NCBI GenBank assembly: GCA_021372615.1
Contig: JAJFUB010000092.1
Span: 1-64,000 of the forward strand
From: a bacterium
GTDB taxonomy: Bacteria > Armatimonadota > Zipacnadia > Zipacnadales > UBA11051
Length of the DNA: 64,000 nt
Reading direction: 5' to 3'
This document shows, in pieces, positions 1 to 8,270 of this stretch (the stretch's first letter is position 1; each line of letters starts with the position of its first letter). The position numbers were made by a program, and so were the translations under genes. The notes under the pieces were generated by a model. It did no database searches and was not told the DNA's origin. It worked only from the letters and a program-made list of their open reading frames with translations.

Positions 1-1
1 C

Positions 2-43
2 CGCTCAGAGTACACACGCATCTTCCACGGGGAGAGCGAGTAG
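2..43 (+). CDS. C-terminal tail of an upstream gene (partial)
   Basis: An open frame enters from the window edge, encodes about 13 residues and stops at TAG 41-43, before the hydrolase gene. It is too short to identify. The roughly 110 bases that follow hold a repeated GGATCCGGGAAC motif but no other gene. Confidence 0.25.
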   Translation, partial: RSEYTRIFHGESE

Positions 44-154
44 GGGGGGGCCGGGATCCGGGAACGGCGAGGCGAGAGGCGGATCCGGGAACCGGCTCCG
101 CACTACTGGCGGTTGCCCCACACTGCTGGCGACTGATCTGAGGAGATGCCTCCT

Positions 155-838
155 ATGCCCACCATCAAGTCCCTCGGCCACTCGTGCTTCACGCTCAGCG
201 ACGGAGCGCACAGCGTCATCTTCGATCCCTTCCTCAAGGGCAACCCTGAAGCCATCTGCGGGCCCGAGGACGTGCAGGTGGATGCCGTGTTGCCCTCCCA
301 CGGGCACTCCGACCACCTGGGCGATACGATCGAGATCGCGACACGCCTGGGCTGCCCGGTCATCGCCGCCTTCGAGATGTGCATGTACTGCGCGCGCTTC
401 GGCTGCGAAGTGGCCCCGCTCCACATCGGTGGCGGGCGCACCTTCGACTTTGGCTCAGTGAGGCTCACCCAGGCGACCCATGGTTCCGCCGTCATCGGCG
501 AGAAGCTCAACGAGTACACGGGCCCCGCCGTCGGCTTCCTGGTGGACATGGGCGGCGCGAAGGTCTACTTCGCCGGCGACACCGGGCTCTTCGGGGACAT
601 GGCCCTGATCGGCGAGGAGGGCCTCGATGTGGCGATCCTGCCCATCGGCGACTGCTTCACGATGGGCCCGAAGGACGCTTTGCGGGCTGCCGCGCTGCTG
701 CGGCCGAACCTCGTCATCCCCACTCACTACAGCGCTTTTGATGTGATCCAGCAGGACGCGGACGCCTTCGCGGCCGAGCTGAGCCGGCAGGGCATTCGCT
801 GCGAAGTGCTCCAGCCCGGGCAGGAGTTGTCGGTATAG
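155..838 (+). CDS. Metal-dependent hydrolase, UPF0173/UlaG-like metallo-beta-lactamase fold
   Basis: A 227-residue cytoplasmic protein opening with a beta strand and the LGHS turn typical of UPF0173/UlaG-type hydrolases. The metal motif H-x-H-x-D-H is at residues 49-54. Further ligands follow in ATHGS, AGDTG and IPTHYS, so both metal sites look complete. I start it at ATG 155 because AGGAG at 141-145 lies 9 bases upstream; the earlier ATG at 146 would sit directly on that ribosome site. The substrate cannot be predicted. The next gene starts 9 bases downstream, so the two probably share a transcript. Confidence 0.88.
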   Translation: MPTIKSLGHSCFTLSDGAHSVIFDPFLKGNPEAICGPEDVQVDAVLPSHGHSDHLGDTIEIATRLGCPVIAAFEMCMYCARFGCEVAPLHIGGGRTFDFGSVRLTQATHGSAVIGEKLNEYTGPAVGFLVDMGGAKVYFAGDTGLFGDMALIGEEGLDVAILPIGDCFTMGPKDALRAAALLRPNLVIPTHYSAFDVIQQDADAFAAELSRQGIRCEVLQPGQELSV

Positions 839-847
839 GGAGGGACC

Positions 848-1645
848 GTGCCGAAGCTGGGCTTTCACCCCGCCGTCTGGCAGTGCCGCGACGACCTGGA
901 ACGCTTCTGGCTGGCCGTGTCCGACATGGCTGAAGCGGGCTGGGACGGCTTCGAGGTCGCTGGGCCGATCCTCCAGCCCTACTACGACGCCCCCGCACCC
1001 TTCATCTCCCGCCTGACGGACTCCGGCCTCGCCCTCGCAACCGTCTACAGCCACTGCAGCTACGCCGACGAGGCCACGATCGAGACGGAGTTGGAGCGGG
1101 TCAGGCGCACGGCGGACTTCTGCCACGCCGTCGGCTGCGAGGTGCTGCTCATTGACGGGGGCGCCAAGCAGCACGGGCAACACCATGGAGAACCGGACTA
1201 CCAGCGGGTCGCCGACGCGGCCAACAGAATAGGGGAGATGGCCCGGGAGCGCGGGCTCACCTGCGCCTGGCACCAGCACTGGGGTACGCTGTTCGAGTTC
1301 CCCCCGGCCCTCCACCGACTGATGGCCCTCACCGACCCCACCCTCGTCAAGCTCTGCCCCGACACCGCCCAGCTCAGCCTCGGACTGTTCGACCTGGCCG
1401 AAGTCTTCACCGAGTACCTCGACCGCATCGCGTATGTGCACTTCAAGGACCTGGACTCGAACAGACGTTTCATTGAGCTGGGCGCCGGGACCATAGACTT
1501 CGCCCCCCTGTGGGGGATGGTGCAAGGCCGCGGCTACGACGGCTGGATCGTGGTGGACCTGGACTACACGAGCCTCCCGCCGGCCGAGAGTTGCCGCGCC
1601 AACCGAGAGTACCTGAGGGCCCTGGGAGTGCCTGGCCGGGCCTGA
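848..1645 (+). CDS. Sugar phosphate isomerase/epimerase family protein (xylose-isomerase-like TIM barrel)
   Basis: A 265-residue AP-endonuclease-2/xylose-isomerase-type TIM barrel, similar in layout to inosose dehydratase (IolE)-type proteins. Segments in order: an N-terminal FHPAVWQ strand, WDGFEV, VLLIDGG, the CAWHQHWGT strand with metal-type histidines, CPDTAQLSLG, AYVHFKDLD and a C-terminal GWIVVDLDYT strand with an acidic residue. The start is GTG 848, behind a GGAGGG ribosome site and 9 bases after the hydrolase gene. The reaction is probably isomerisation, epimerisation or dehydration of a sugar or cyclitol; the substrate is unknown. Confidence 0.85.
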   Translation: MPKLGFHPAVWQCRDDLERFWLAVSDMAEAGWDGFEVAGPILQPYYDAPAPFISRLTDSGLALATVYSHCSYADEATIETELERVRRTADFCHAVGCEVLLIDGGAKQHGQHHGEPDYQRVADAANRIGEMARERGLTCAWHQHWGTLFEFPPALHRLMALTDPTLVKLCPDTAQLSLGLFDLAEVFTEYLDRIAYVHFKDLDSNRRFIELGAGTIDFAPLWGMVQGRGYDGWIVVDLDYTSLPPAESCRANREYLRALGVPGRA

Positions 1646-1659
1646 AATGGGGGAGACCC

Positions 1660-2601
1660 ATGCGCTGCCCGCGCTGTTCCGGCAGACTGATCGAGGACCA
1701 GCCCACGTGCCCCGAGTGCGGCTGGCAGCGGCCCGTGCGGCCGGCTGAGCCCGAGGCCACGGTCACGGATGCGGCTTGGCTGCAGGAGACCGAGGGGCTC
1801 CTGCCTGGCGGCGAGGGGCGACCTCTGAACAACTCCGGCACCAACACCCCCCCTCCGGACGAGGTCCGCAGGATGGGGTTCTGCTGGGGCGGGTTCGCGC
1901 TGCCGCTCTTCTTCAGCTTCGCCAACAACATCACGTTGGGCTGCATACTGTACCTCGTCTTCGGCATTGTCTCGGCGGTGTGGCTGGGCCTGCTCGGGCA
2001 CGAGGAAGCCTGGAAGCACCGCCGGTTCCAGAGTCTCGCCCAGTTCCACAGGACGATGCGCGTCTGGAACGCCTGCGGGAAGATCGCCGTTGTCCTTCAC
2101 GTGGTCGCCGTGCTGTTTCCCCTCGCTCTCTTCCTCGCCTCGCCCGAAGCCTTCAGGCTCGGGAGCTTCGACCCCGCGACTGACGGCGAGGTCACGGCCG
2201 ACATCTGCCGAGAGAACCTGCAGAGCATCGCCGAGGCATGCCTGATGTACAGCAAGGACTACGACGACCGCCTGCCGCCGGCCGGGGACTGGCACGCGGC
2301 CCTGACGCCGTTGCTGCCGGGCCACCGCTGGCCTGTGTGTCCGCTGAAGACGAGCTATCAGGCGAACCCCAACGTCTGTGGACGCAGCCTGCGCGGCATG
2401 CCGAGGACTGTCGTGCTCGTGTACGAGGCGGATGGCAAGGGCCGGCTCGCTCACGTCCACCCATGCCCGAGCGGGGGCAAAGAGGCGGGGGTGGCCTTCA
2501 GCGACGGAGAGGCCACCACCGAGTGCACCCGGCACCCCGGGCGGATGGATTGGTGGGGCCCCCCGCCGCCCGGGCTCGTGTCCACGCCCGCCGCTCCCTG
2601 A
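1660..2601 (+). CDS. Zinc-ribbon membrane protein with a pilin-like C-terminal domain
   Basis: A 313-residue protein starting with a CPRC/CPEC zinc ribbon (residues 3-20), then an acidic Pro-rich linker and two or three hydrophobic segments (about 70-105 and 130-155). The C-terminal domain contains a NLQSIAEACLMYSKDYDDRLPP-like stretch resembling the region just after the N-terminal helix in the pilin-like proteins elsewhere in this window. No prepilin signal is present, so this looks like the pilin-type globular domain fused to a different membrane anchor. ATG 1660 has a GGGGGAG site just upstream. Function unknown. An open frame extends further upstream but overlaps the isomerase gene. Confidence 0.7.
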   Translation: MRCPRCSGRLIEDQPTCPECGWQRPVRPAEPEATVTDAAWLQETEGLLPGGEGRPLNNSGTNTPPPDEVRRMGFCWGGFALPLFFSFANNITLGCILYLVFGIVSAVWLGLLGHEEAWKHRRFQSLAQFHRTMRVWNACGKIAVVLHVVAVLFPLALFLASPEAFRLGSFDPATDGEVTADICRENLQSIAEACLMYSKDYDDRLPPAGDWHAALTPLLPGHRWPVCPLKTSYQANPNVCGRSLRGMPRTVVLVYEADGKGRLAHVHPCPSGGKEAGVAFSDGEATTECTRHPGRMDWWGPPPPGLVSTPAAP

Positions 2602-2655
2602 CCCCGCCAGTGACTCTGCATCTTCGTCGGTCCGTCGGCACTAAGGAGGACCCAC

Positions 2656-3888
2656 ATGCGGCTCCGTATGGGTGGTGCATTGCTGTTGGCGGCGCTGCTG
2701 CAGACGACCCTCAGCGCCGCCACTGTGACGGTCAGCAGCCAACCGGCCGCCGCGGAGGTGATGTGGTCGCTCGACCACGATCCGCTGGTCCACCTCGGCG
2801 GCCCGGCGCCGGCGCAGCTGGACGTTCCCGCCGGCCGCGAGCTTACAGTCTGTGCGCAGGCGGACGGCTACTGGCCGGCCTGGCGCCGCACCCCTGTCAG
2901 CGGCGACGGCAGCCTGCAGATGGTCCTGCGCCCGTTCAGCCCGGATCTGAGCGATGTGGCCGTCTTCGGCGACGACTGCGCTCTGGGGTCTCTGACGGCT
3001 CGCGAGCCCCAATGGCGCGTCGCGTCGACGTGGGCGGCCTACCAGCACAACGTGCGCTGGTCGCCGGACGGTCGGGCCGTCGTCTGGAGCCGCGTGTCCG
3101 AGTGGCATGGGGACCCGAGCGGCGACCTGATCTCCTCGCTGACGCTCATCAACCCGGTCACTCGCGCCTCGCGGCGGTTGGCCTGGAGCCTGTGGAAGGG
3201 CCTGGGCAACCACTACCGGTATGACGTGTGCTGGAGCTGTGACGGCGAGTACCTGCTGGTATCGCGTCCACCGAACATGATGAATGGCAGAGAGTCTATT
3301 GATCTGGTCGAGATTGGCACACGTTTACGGCGGCAGCTGATTGCCGACGAGAACCTGTCCTGCTACTTCGGCACGGCGACCGGCGCCGACCGGATCGGGT
3401 TCGTCACGGGGGGTTTTGACCGGCCCTGGGCCATGTGGGCGTGCGACTGGCAAGGCCGCGGGCGCGTCCGGCTCGGGGCGTGTGACCACATCGCGCCGTG
3501 TGGCACCGTGGACGGTCGCCTGGTGTGGGCCTACAGGGACAAGGTCTACGGCTATGACGGCACGGCGCCACGGGTGCTCCTGACGCTGCCATCGGCGCGA
3601 CGCACGGTCCAGAGCCTGAGCGCCGAGCCCATGGGCCGGCGCGTGCTAATCGTCACCGTGGATCGCGAGACCGAGACGGGCTGGCAGGCACACATATGGA
3701 GTCCGGAGAGTGACGTGGTCCGCCTGCAGGGCAACGGTGACCGTGCGCAGTGGGTGACCGCAGGGCGCATCCTGGACAGTGCCCGCGGTGCGGTGGACGC
3801 AGGCAGCTTGCTGTCGCAGCCCAGGCGTCCGGGGAGCTACTGGCGGAGCGGCGTGCCCGGGCCCGCGCCGTCGCCGCTGTTTGAGTGA
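2656..3888 (+). CDS. Secreted PEGA/TolB-like beta-propeller protein
   Basis: A 410-residue protein with a cleavable signal peptide (residues 1-21, ending LSAA). A short beta domain of PEGA type follows (about 22-95: VTVSSQPAAAEVMWSLD, LDVPAGRELTVCAQADGYWP). The rest consists of propeller blades of the PD40/TolB kind, with a VRWSPDGRAVVWSR blade and a CWSCDGEYLLVSR blade. It is probably periplasmic or surface-located and binds a protein or polysaccharide; no catalytic residues are apparent. AAGGAGG lies upstream of ATG 2656. Confidence 0.72.
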   Translation: MRLRMGGALLLAALLQTTLSAATVTVSSQPAAAEVMWSLDHDPLVHLGGPAPAQLDVPAGRELTVCAQADGYWPAWRRTPVSGDGSLQMVLRPFSPDLSDVAVFGDDCALGSLTAREPQWRVASTWAAYQHNVRWSPDGRAVVWSRVSEWHGDPSGDLISSLTLINPVTRASRRLAWSLWKGLGNHYRYDVCWSCDGEYLLVSRPPNMMNGRESIDLVEIGTRLRRQLIADENLSCYFGTATGADRIGFVTGGFDRPWAMWACDWQGRGRVRLGACDHIAPCGTVDGRLVWAYRDKVYGYDGTAPRVLLTLPSARRTVQSLSAEPMGRRVLIVTVDRETETGWQAHIWSPESDVVRLQGNGDRAQWVTAGRILDSARGAVDAGSLLSQPRRPGSYWRSGVPGPAPSPLFE

Positions 3889-4039
3889 AGGGGCCAGCCA
3901 GACGGCCGATCCGCTTTTGACATAATCTGTATTATGGGAAGATGCGTTCCGGCGCCCCGAACCCCGGCCGCCGGGCGTCGCGGAACGTGTTGCCGCCGCC
4001 CTGCGGAGGCTTCCCTTTGCCCCATCCCCCGGGAAAGGC

Positions 4040-4067
4040 AACGGGGCGCACCGAAGTGCGCCCCGTT
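4040..4067 (-). terminator. Intrinsic-terminator-like hairpin after trpB2
   Basis: A perfect 12-bp stem. On the minus strand the loop is TTCG closed by a C-G pair, the very stable cUUCGg tetraloop. It lies about 33 bases past the trpB2 stop codon, followed by a short pyrimidine tract. The 3889-4099 gap holds nothing else coding. Confidence 0.7.
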
Positions 4068-4099
4068 CGTAACGTCTGCGCCTCTGGAGAGCCGCGCTC

Positions 4100-5455
4100 C
4101 TAGATCTCCGGCACTGTCGCCAGCGACTTCTCGATCTCTTCTTGCGGGAGCACGTAGTCGGTCAACTCGCCGCCCAGGTACCGTTCGTAGCCGGCCAGGT
4201 CCAACATGCCGTGTCCGGTGAGGTTGAACAGGATGGTCTTGGCCTCGCCGGTCTCCTTGCACTTGAGCGCTTCCACGATGGCGGCGTGCGCCGCGTGGGA
4301 GCTTTCCGGCGCCATGACCCACGACTCGGTCCGGGCAAACAGCACCGCGCTCTTGTAGCAGTCGAGCTGGCCATACGACTGGGCCTCGGCTACGCCCTCG
4401 TCCACCAGGATCGAGGCCAGCGGCGAGGCGCCGTGGTAGCGCAGCCCGCCGGCGTGGATCGGCGCAGGCACGAAGTCGTGGCCCAGGGTGAACATGCGCA
4501 TGAGCGGCGTCATGCCACCGGTGTCGCCGAAGTCGTAGCGGTACGGCCCGCGCGTGAGGCTCGGGGCGGCCTTGGGCTCCACGGCGATGATGCGCGTGTC
4601 CTTGCCGTTCTTCATCTTCTCGCGTGCGAACGGGAACGAGAGCCCCGCGAAGTTGCTCCCACCGCCGAAGCAGGCAATGACGATGTCGGGGTACTCCCCG
4701 GCCATCTCCATCTGGACGAGGGCCTCTTCCCCGATGACCGTCTGGTGGAGCATCACATGGTTGAGCACGCTGCCCAGCGAGTACTTCGTGTCGTCGCGCT
4801 GTACGCAGTCCTCGAGCGCTTCGGTGATGGCGATACCGAGCGAGCCGGGGTGGTTCGGATCTTCGGCCAGGAACTTGCGGCCGATGTTCGTGCGCTCGGA
4901 CGGGCTGCGGTAACACGTGGCGCCCCAGGTCTCCATCAGCACTCGGCGGTAGGGCTTCTGGTCGTAGCTGACGCCGACCATGTAGACGATGCACTCGAGG
5001 CCGAACATCTTGCATGACATGGCCAGGGCGCTGCCCCACTGCCCGGCGCCGGTCTCGGTGGTGATGCGCTTGGTGCCTTCCATCTTGTTGTAGAAGGCCT
5101 GGGCGATGGCGGTGTTGGGCTTGTGGCTGCCGGCCGGGCTCACATACTCGTGCTTGTAGTAGATGTGCGCCGGCGTGTCGAGGGCCCTCTCCAGCTCCAC
5201 CGCGCGGTAGATCGGCGAGGGCCGGTACAGCGCGTAGGCATGCAGGACCTCGTCGGGGATCTCGATGTAGCGCTCGGCACTCATCTCCTGCGCGAGCAGG
5301 GACATGGGGAAGATCGGGGCCATATCCTCGGCGGTGATGGGCTGATGGGTGCCGGGGTGCAGCGGCGGGTCCGGCGGGCGGGGCAAGTCCGGTGCGATGT
5401 TGTACCACTTTTGCGGCATGTCCGACAGAGACAGATCGATGCGCCTGGCAGTCAC
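4100..5455 (-). CDS. trpB: Tryptophan synthase beta chain, TrpB2 type
   Basis: A 451-residue fold-type II PLP enzyme. The PLP lysine is in GSHKPNTA (Lys112). ETGAGQWGSALA forms the substrate/carboxylate loop, and the phosphate-binding Gly-rich loop is FGGGSNFAG. The length (about 450 versus about 400) and the N-terminal extension are those of the TrpB2 subgroup, which usually works without TrpA and can make tryptophan from indole and serine. No trpA or other trp genes are nearby; it is a single-gene unit with its own promoter and terminator. The start is GTG 5455, with GGGAGG 7 bases upstream. Indole salvage is an inference. Confidence 0.93.
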   Translation of the reverse strand: MTARRIDLSLSDMPQKWYNIAPDLPRPPDPPLHPGTHQPITAEDMAPIFPMSLLAQEMSAERYIEIPDEVLHAYALYRPSPIYRAVELERALDTPAHIYYKHEYVSPAGSHKPNTAIAQAFYNKMEGTKRITTETGAGQWGSALAMSCKMFGLECIVYMVGVSYDQKPYRRVLMETWGATCYRSPSERTNIGRKFLAEDPNHPGSLGIAITEALEDCVQRDDTKYSLGSVLNHVMLHQTVIGEEALVQMEMAGEYPDIVIACFGGGSNFAGLSFPFAREKMKNGKDTRIIAVEPKAAPSLTRGPYRYDFGDTGGMTPLMRMFTLGHDFVPAPIHAGGLRYHGASPLASILVDEGVAEAQSYGQLDCYKSAVLFARTESWVMAPESSHAAHAAIVEALKCKETGEAKTILFNLTGHGMLDLAGYERYLGGELTDYVLPQEEIEKSLATVPEI

Positions 5456-5540
5456 GGTGGAACCTCCCTCGGTAGCTAGGTGTCCTCACGTTTCGACGCG
5501 CGTACCCGCGCGCTGCGGCAAGCTCTCCAGCTCGTCCGCT

Positions 5541-5569
5541 ATAGTAGGCCCTGCGCGCGCTCCTGTCAA
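5541..5569 (-). promoter_or_regulatory. Sigma-70-type promoter of trpB2
   Basis: On the minus strand a perfect -35 TTGACA (5569-5564) is followed after exactly 17 bases by the -10 TACTAT (5546-5541). Transcription would start near 5533 and give a leader of about 78 bases. No leader peptide or T-box is apparent. Confidence 0.75.
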
Positions 5570-5594
5570 TTCGCGCCTGATGGGCAGATAGTGG

Positions 5595-5624
5595 TTGTGT
5601 CTGCTGGGCGTGTGGGGTATAAGT
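5595..5624 (+). promoter_or_regulatory. Possible promoter of the first pilin-like gene
   Basis: TTGTGT at 5595-5600 and TATAAG at 5619-5624, 18 bases apart, point toward the pilin gene at 5669. The -35 is weak; a second -10-like TATACT sits at 5629. Confidence 0.35.
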
Positions 5625-5668
5625 AAGCTATACTGCCGGAAAGGCCACGCCATCTTAGGAGGTCGTCC

Positions 5669-6337
5669 ATGCGCAAGGGGTTCACACTCATCGAGTTGTT
5701 GGTCGTGATCGCGATCATCGCGATCCTCGCCTCCATCCTCTTCCCCGTCTTCGCTCGGGCGCGGGAGAAAGCCCGCCAGTCCAGTTGTCTGTCGAACATC
5801 AAGCAGCTCGTGCTGGGCGCCACCATGTATGCCCAGGACTACGATGAGGAACTGCCGCACGACCGTCTGGACACGGACGGCAGCGGTGACTACAGCTCCG
5901 GCGACACCACCTGGCGCACGGCGATCCTGCCGTACGTCAAGAACAAGCAGATCTACATCTGTCCCAGCGACAAGAGCCCGGACGGCTCTGGCGGCATCTT
6001 CAACGGCAGTGAGGGCGACTACGACCAGGGCGCCGGCTACGGCATCAACGTCGCCCACTGGGCGAGTGGCGGCGCCGCCAACCCCTCGGGTGTGTCCCTC
6101 GGTTCCGTTGACGACGCCTCGGCCTGTATCTACCTCGTAGAGAGCGTGGGCTCGTTCAGCGTGAGCATGGGCACGGACGGCGACAACGGCCACGGCCTCG
6201 TCCGCACCGACGCCGCCGCCACCCGCCACAACGGCGGTCAGAACTGCGGCTTTGTGGACGGCCACGCCAAGTGGATGAAGCCCACGGCTCTCTGCCCCGC
6301 CAGTGGCGACTGTCTGCTCAGCATCGGGCAAGAGTAA
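5669..6337 (+). CDS. Pilin-like protein, type II/IV prepilin signal with H-X9-DG domain
   Basis: A 222-residue DUF1559-type protein. The positively charged leader ends at G4, the mature protein would begin FTLIE with Glu at +5, and a hydrophobic helix of about 20 residues runs into [13 protein letters not shown]. The tail carries the H-X9-DG motif in [17 protein letters not shown]. It would be cleaved and methylated by a PilD-type peptidase and exported by a type II/IV assembly machine, none of which is in this window. AGGAGG lies upstream of the ATG. It is closely similar to the next gene, indicating a tandem duplication. Confidence 0.9.
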   Translation: MRKGFTLIELLVVIAIIAILASILFPVFARAREKARQSSCLSNIKQLVLGATMYAQDYDEELPHDRLDTDGSGDYSSGDTTWRTAILPYVKNKQIYICPSDKSPDGSGGIFNGSEGDYDQGAGYGINVAHWASGGAANPSGVSLGSVDDASACIYLVESVGSFSVSMGTDGDNGHGLVRTDAAATRHNGGQNCGFVDGHAKWMKPTALCPASGDCLLSIGQE

Positions 6338-6363
6338 CGATACTACCGCCAGGGCCTGAAGCA

Positions 6364-6403
6364 TTGCCCCGCCCGACGAGGCCGCGCCGCTCGGGCGGGG
6401 CAA
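6364..6403 (+). terminator. Terminator hairpin after the first pilin-like gene
   Basis: A perfect 13-bp GC-rich stem (6364-6376 with 6391-6403) and a 14-base loop, 26 bases past the stop codon. Only a weak T tract follows. Confidence 0.6.
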
Positions 6404-6515
6404 CGTTGCGTTCTGTCACAGGGGTTTGGCGAGTCGTCGGACAGGGAACCATCTGTAGTAGGTAGCAGGCCGATGGGTTGCCATCGTCCGTAACCACGCC
6501 TCACGGAGGTCGTCC

Positions 6516-7175
6516 ATGCGCAAGGGGTTCACGCTCATTGAGTTGCTGGTCGTCATCGCGATCATCGCGATCCTGGCCTCGATCCTCTTCCCGGTCTTCG
6601 CCCGCGCGCGGGAGAAGGCACGACAGACAAGCTGTCTGTCCAACATGAAGCAGTTGGTACTGGGGATGAACATGTACGCCCAGGACTACGACGAGACACT
6701 CCCGCGTGGGGCCTTCGACACTGACGGCACGTGGGACGGGGCGGACGACTCGACGTGGCGCATGGTGATTCTGCCGTACGTCAAGAACGCGCAGATCTTC
6801 CAGTGTCCCAGCAAGAAGATGGCCAGCAGCCCGTTCGATGGCCAGTCATTGGTGGACGGCGCCCAGCGGGCCGGGTATGCCATCAACTACGAGCACTACA
6901 TCACCGGCTCTCCCACCCCGCCCTCCGGGCAATCGCTCGGGTCTGTCGAGGACGCCTCGGCGTGTGTGCTGCTGTGGGAAGCCCCCGATGCCAGCCCGAA
7001 CTTCTGGCTCGGCGTGCAGCCCAACACGCCCAACCACGTTCGCACTGACGAAGCCGCCACCCGCCACAACGGCGGCCAGAACTGCGGCTTCGTGGACGGC
7101 CACGCAAAGTGGCTGAAGCCGACCGTGCTCGACCCTGCCAGCGGCGACTCGCTGGTCAGCATCGAGATAGAGTAG
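6516..7175 (+). CDS. Pilin-like protein, type II/IV prepilin signal with H-X9-DG domain
   Basis: A 219-residue paralogue of the preceding gene. It shares the MRKG|FTLIE processing site, the [13 protein letters not shown] segment, DYDE, a W(R)xxILPYVKN block, the [19 protein letters not shown]9-DG motif, and an ASGDSLVSIE tail matching [10 protein letters not shown] upstream. The central part differs: a shorter loop, and only one Cys in FQCPSKK. GGAGG precedes the ATG. Separate terminators flank the two copies, so they can be expressed independently. The exported role (minor pseudopilin or surface filament) is inferred from the family. Confidence 0.9.
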   Translation: MRKGFTLIELLVVIAIIAILASILFPVFARAREKARQTSCLSNMKQLVLGMNMYAQDYDETLPRGAFDTDGTWDGADDSTWRMVILPYVKNAQIFQCPSKKMASSPFDGQSLVDGAQRAGYAINYEHYITGSPTPPSGQSLGSVEDASACVLLWEAPDASPNFWLGVQPNTPNHVRTDEAATRHNGGQNCGFVDGHAKWLKPTVLDPASGDSLVSIEIE

Positions 7176-7241
7176 CCCGCCTGGTAGTCGGGGCCCGCTC
7201 TGCCTACGCCGCTAAGCGGCGGGAGCCCCTTGAGGCGCAAA

Positions 7242-7274
7242 CACAGCCCCGGAGCCTTGTGCTCCGGGGCTGTG
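7242..7274 (+). terminator. Terminator hairpin after the second pilin-like gene
   Basis: A perfect 14-bp stem (7242-7255 with 7261-7274) around a 5-base loop, between the pilin stop codon and the methyltransferase start. Confidence 0.65.
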
Positions 7275-7328
7275 GCTCTTGCGCCGGGCGTTGCCCTCCG
7301 CCGCCGAATGCCCTACAATCGGGCCGCC

Positions 7329-8255
7329 ATGAGCACTCCCCCTTCGCCTCCCGAGCGCGAGACCATCCTCTGCAACCTCTGTGAGTCGGCCGACCATGCC
7401 CTGTGGGGGATCGTGCGCGGCGTACGCGTCGTGCGCTGCCGCGAATGTGGCCTGGTCTTCACCAACCCCCGCCTGCCCGTGGTCGCCTTGCATGACAGCT
7501 ACGAGGAGGACTACGGCGACGTGCACGAGGACCCGGTGCTGCTCGCCCAGCGGCGGGAGATGTACGCGATCGAGCAGGCAGACATCCGACGATGGACGGC
7601 GACCCGCCTCGGCGGGGCACAAGCCCCCGCCGCACAGGACGGCGACAGCCGGCTGCGGTTCCTGGACGTGGGCTGTGGTACGGGGGAGTTCATCTCCCTG
7701 CTGCAGGACGACTTCGAGGTGTACGGCGTGGAGGTCTCGCAGCGTTACCTGCAGATCGCCCGGGAGCGCTACGGTCTCCCCCACCTCGTCCACGGCGAGT
7801 TGACCACTGCCGGCTTCGGGGCCGACTTCTTTGATGTCGTGCAGATGCGTGGCGTGCTGCAGCACTTGCCCGACCCCCTGGGGCAGCTTCGCGAAGCCCA
7901 GAGGGTCACCAAGCCCGGCGGGCTCATTATCATCAGCGCCACGCCGAACATTGCCAGTCCGGCAGCACGGGTCTTCGGCCCCAACTTCCGCCTCATGGCC
8001 CCGGACCAGATGGTCTACGACTTCTCCCCCCGGACACTGCGCCAGATGCTGCAGCAGGCCGGCTATGAGGTCCAGAGCTTCTGCTTCCCGTATGCCCGCA
8101 CGCCTTACTTCCGGTGGACGCAGCCACTGGAGTTCGCGTGGCTGGCGATGAAGCTCGCCGGGCGCAAGATCGCCTCCCGGGACACCTCGGACATCCGCTC
8201 GCCCGCCTTCTTCCGCAGCATGATGACCTGCCTGGCGCGCAAGCCGGCCGTGTAG
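7329..8255 (+). CDS. Class I SAM-dependent methyltransferase with N-terminal zinc-binding motif
   Basis: A 308-residue protein. The N-terminus carries two Cys pairs, CNLC and CREC (residues about 18-45), as in methyltransferases that modify activated sugars or small surface metabolites. The Rossmann SAM site is FLDVGCGTGEFISLL, followed by VYGVEVS, a VQMRGVLQHLPDP motif IV region and a PGGLIIISATPN post-strand. Between the zinc domain and the SAM domain, about 9-14 residues (LGGAQAPAAQDGD) are encoded by a copy of the dispersed repeat at 7612-7637, an in-frame insertion. ATG 7329 is chosen because upstream codons cover the terminator. Confidence 0.85.
   Translation: MSTPPSPPERETILCNLCESADHALWGIVRGVRVVRCRECGLVFTNPRLPVVALHDSYEEDYGDVHEDPVLLAQRREMYAIEQADIRRWTATRLGGAQAPAAQDGDSRLRFLDVGCGTGEFISLLQDDFEVYGVEVSQRYLQIARERYGLPHLVHGELTTAGFGADFFDVVQMRGVLQHLPDPLGQLREAQRVTKPGGLIIISATPNIASPAARVFGPNFRLMAPDQMVYDFSPRTLRQMLQQAGYEVQSFCFPYARTPYFRWTQPLEFAWLAMKLAGRKIASRDTSDIRSPAFFRSMMTCLARKPAV
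7612..7637 (-). repeat. Dispersed palindromic repeat inside a coding sequence (family A)
   Basis: This 26-base stretch matches, in reverse complement, the intergenic sequence at 61601-61626 at all but about three positions, and half of the element at 8271-8349. It lies in frame in the methyltransferase gene, in a linker between two domains. Confidence 0.7.
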
Positions 8256-8270
8256 GGCGAGGCACGCCGT

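Noticed and set aside
3917-3935. TTGACA followed by an ATAAT-CTGT-ATTAT palindrome, looking like a promoter or operator
   Set aside because: The spacing to any -10 box is only about 7 bases and it lies between two converging gene ends, so no gene would be controlled.
3934-4221. A 95-codon plus-strand frame between convergent genes
   Set aside because: It overlaps the 3' end of trpB2 and its terminator and has no ribosome site or homologous features.
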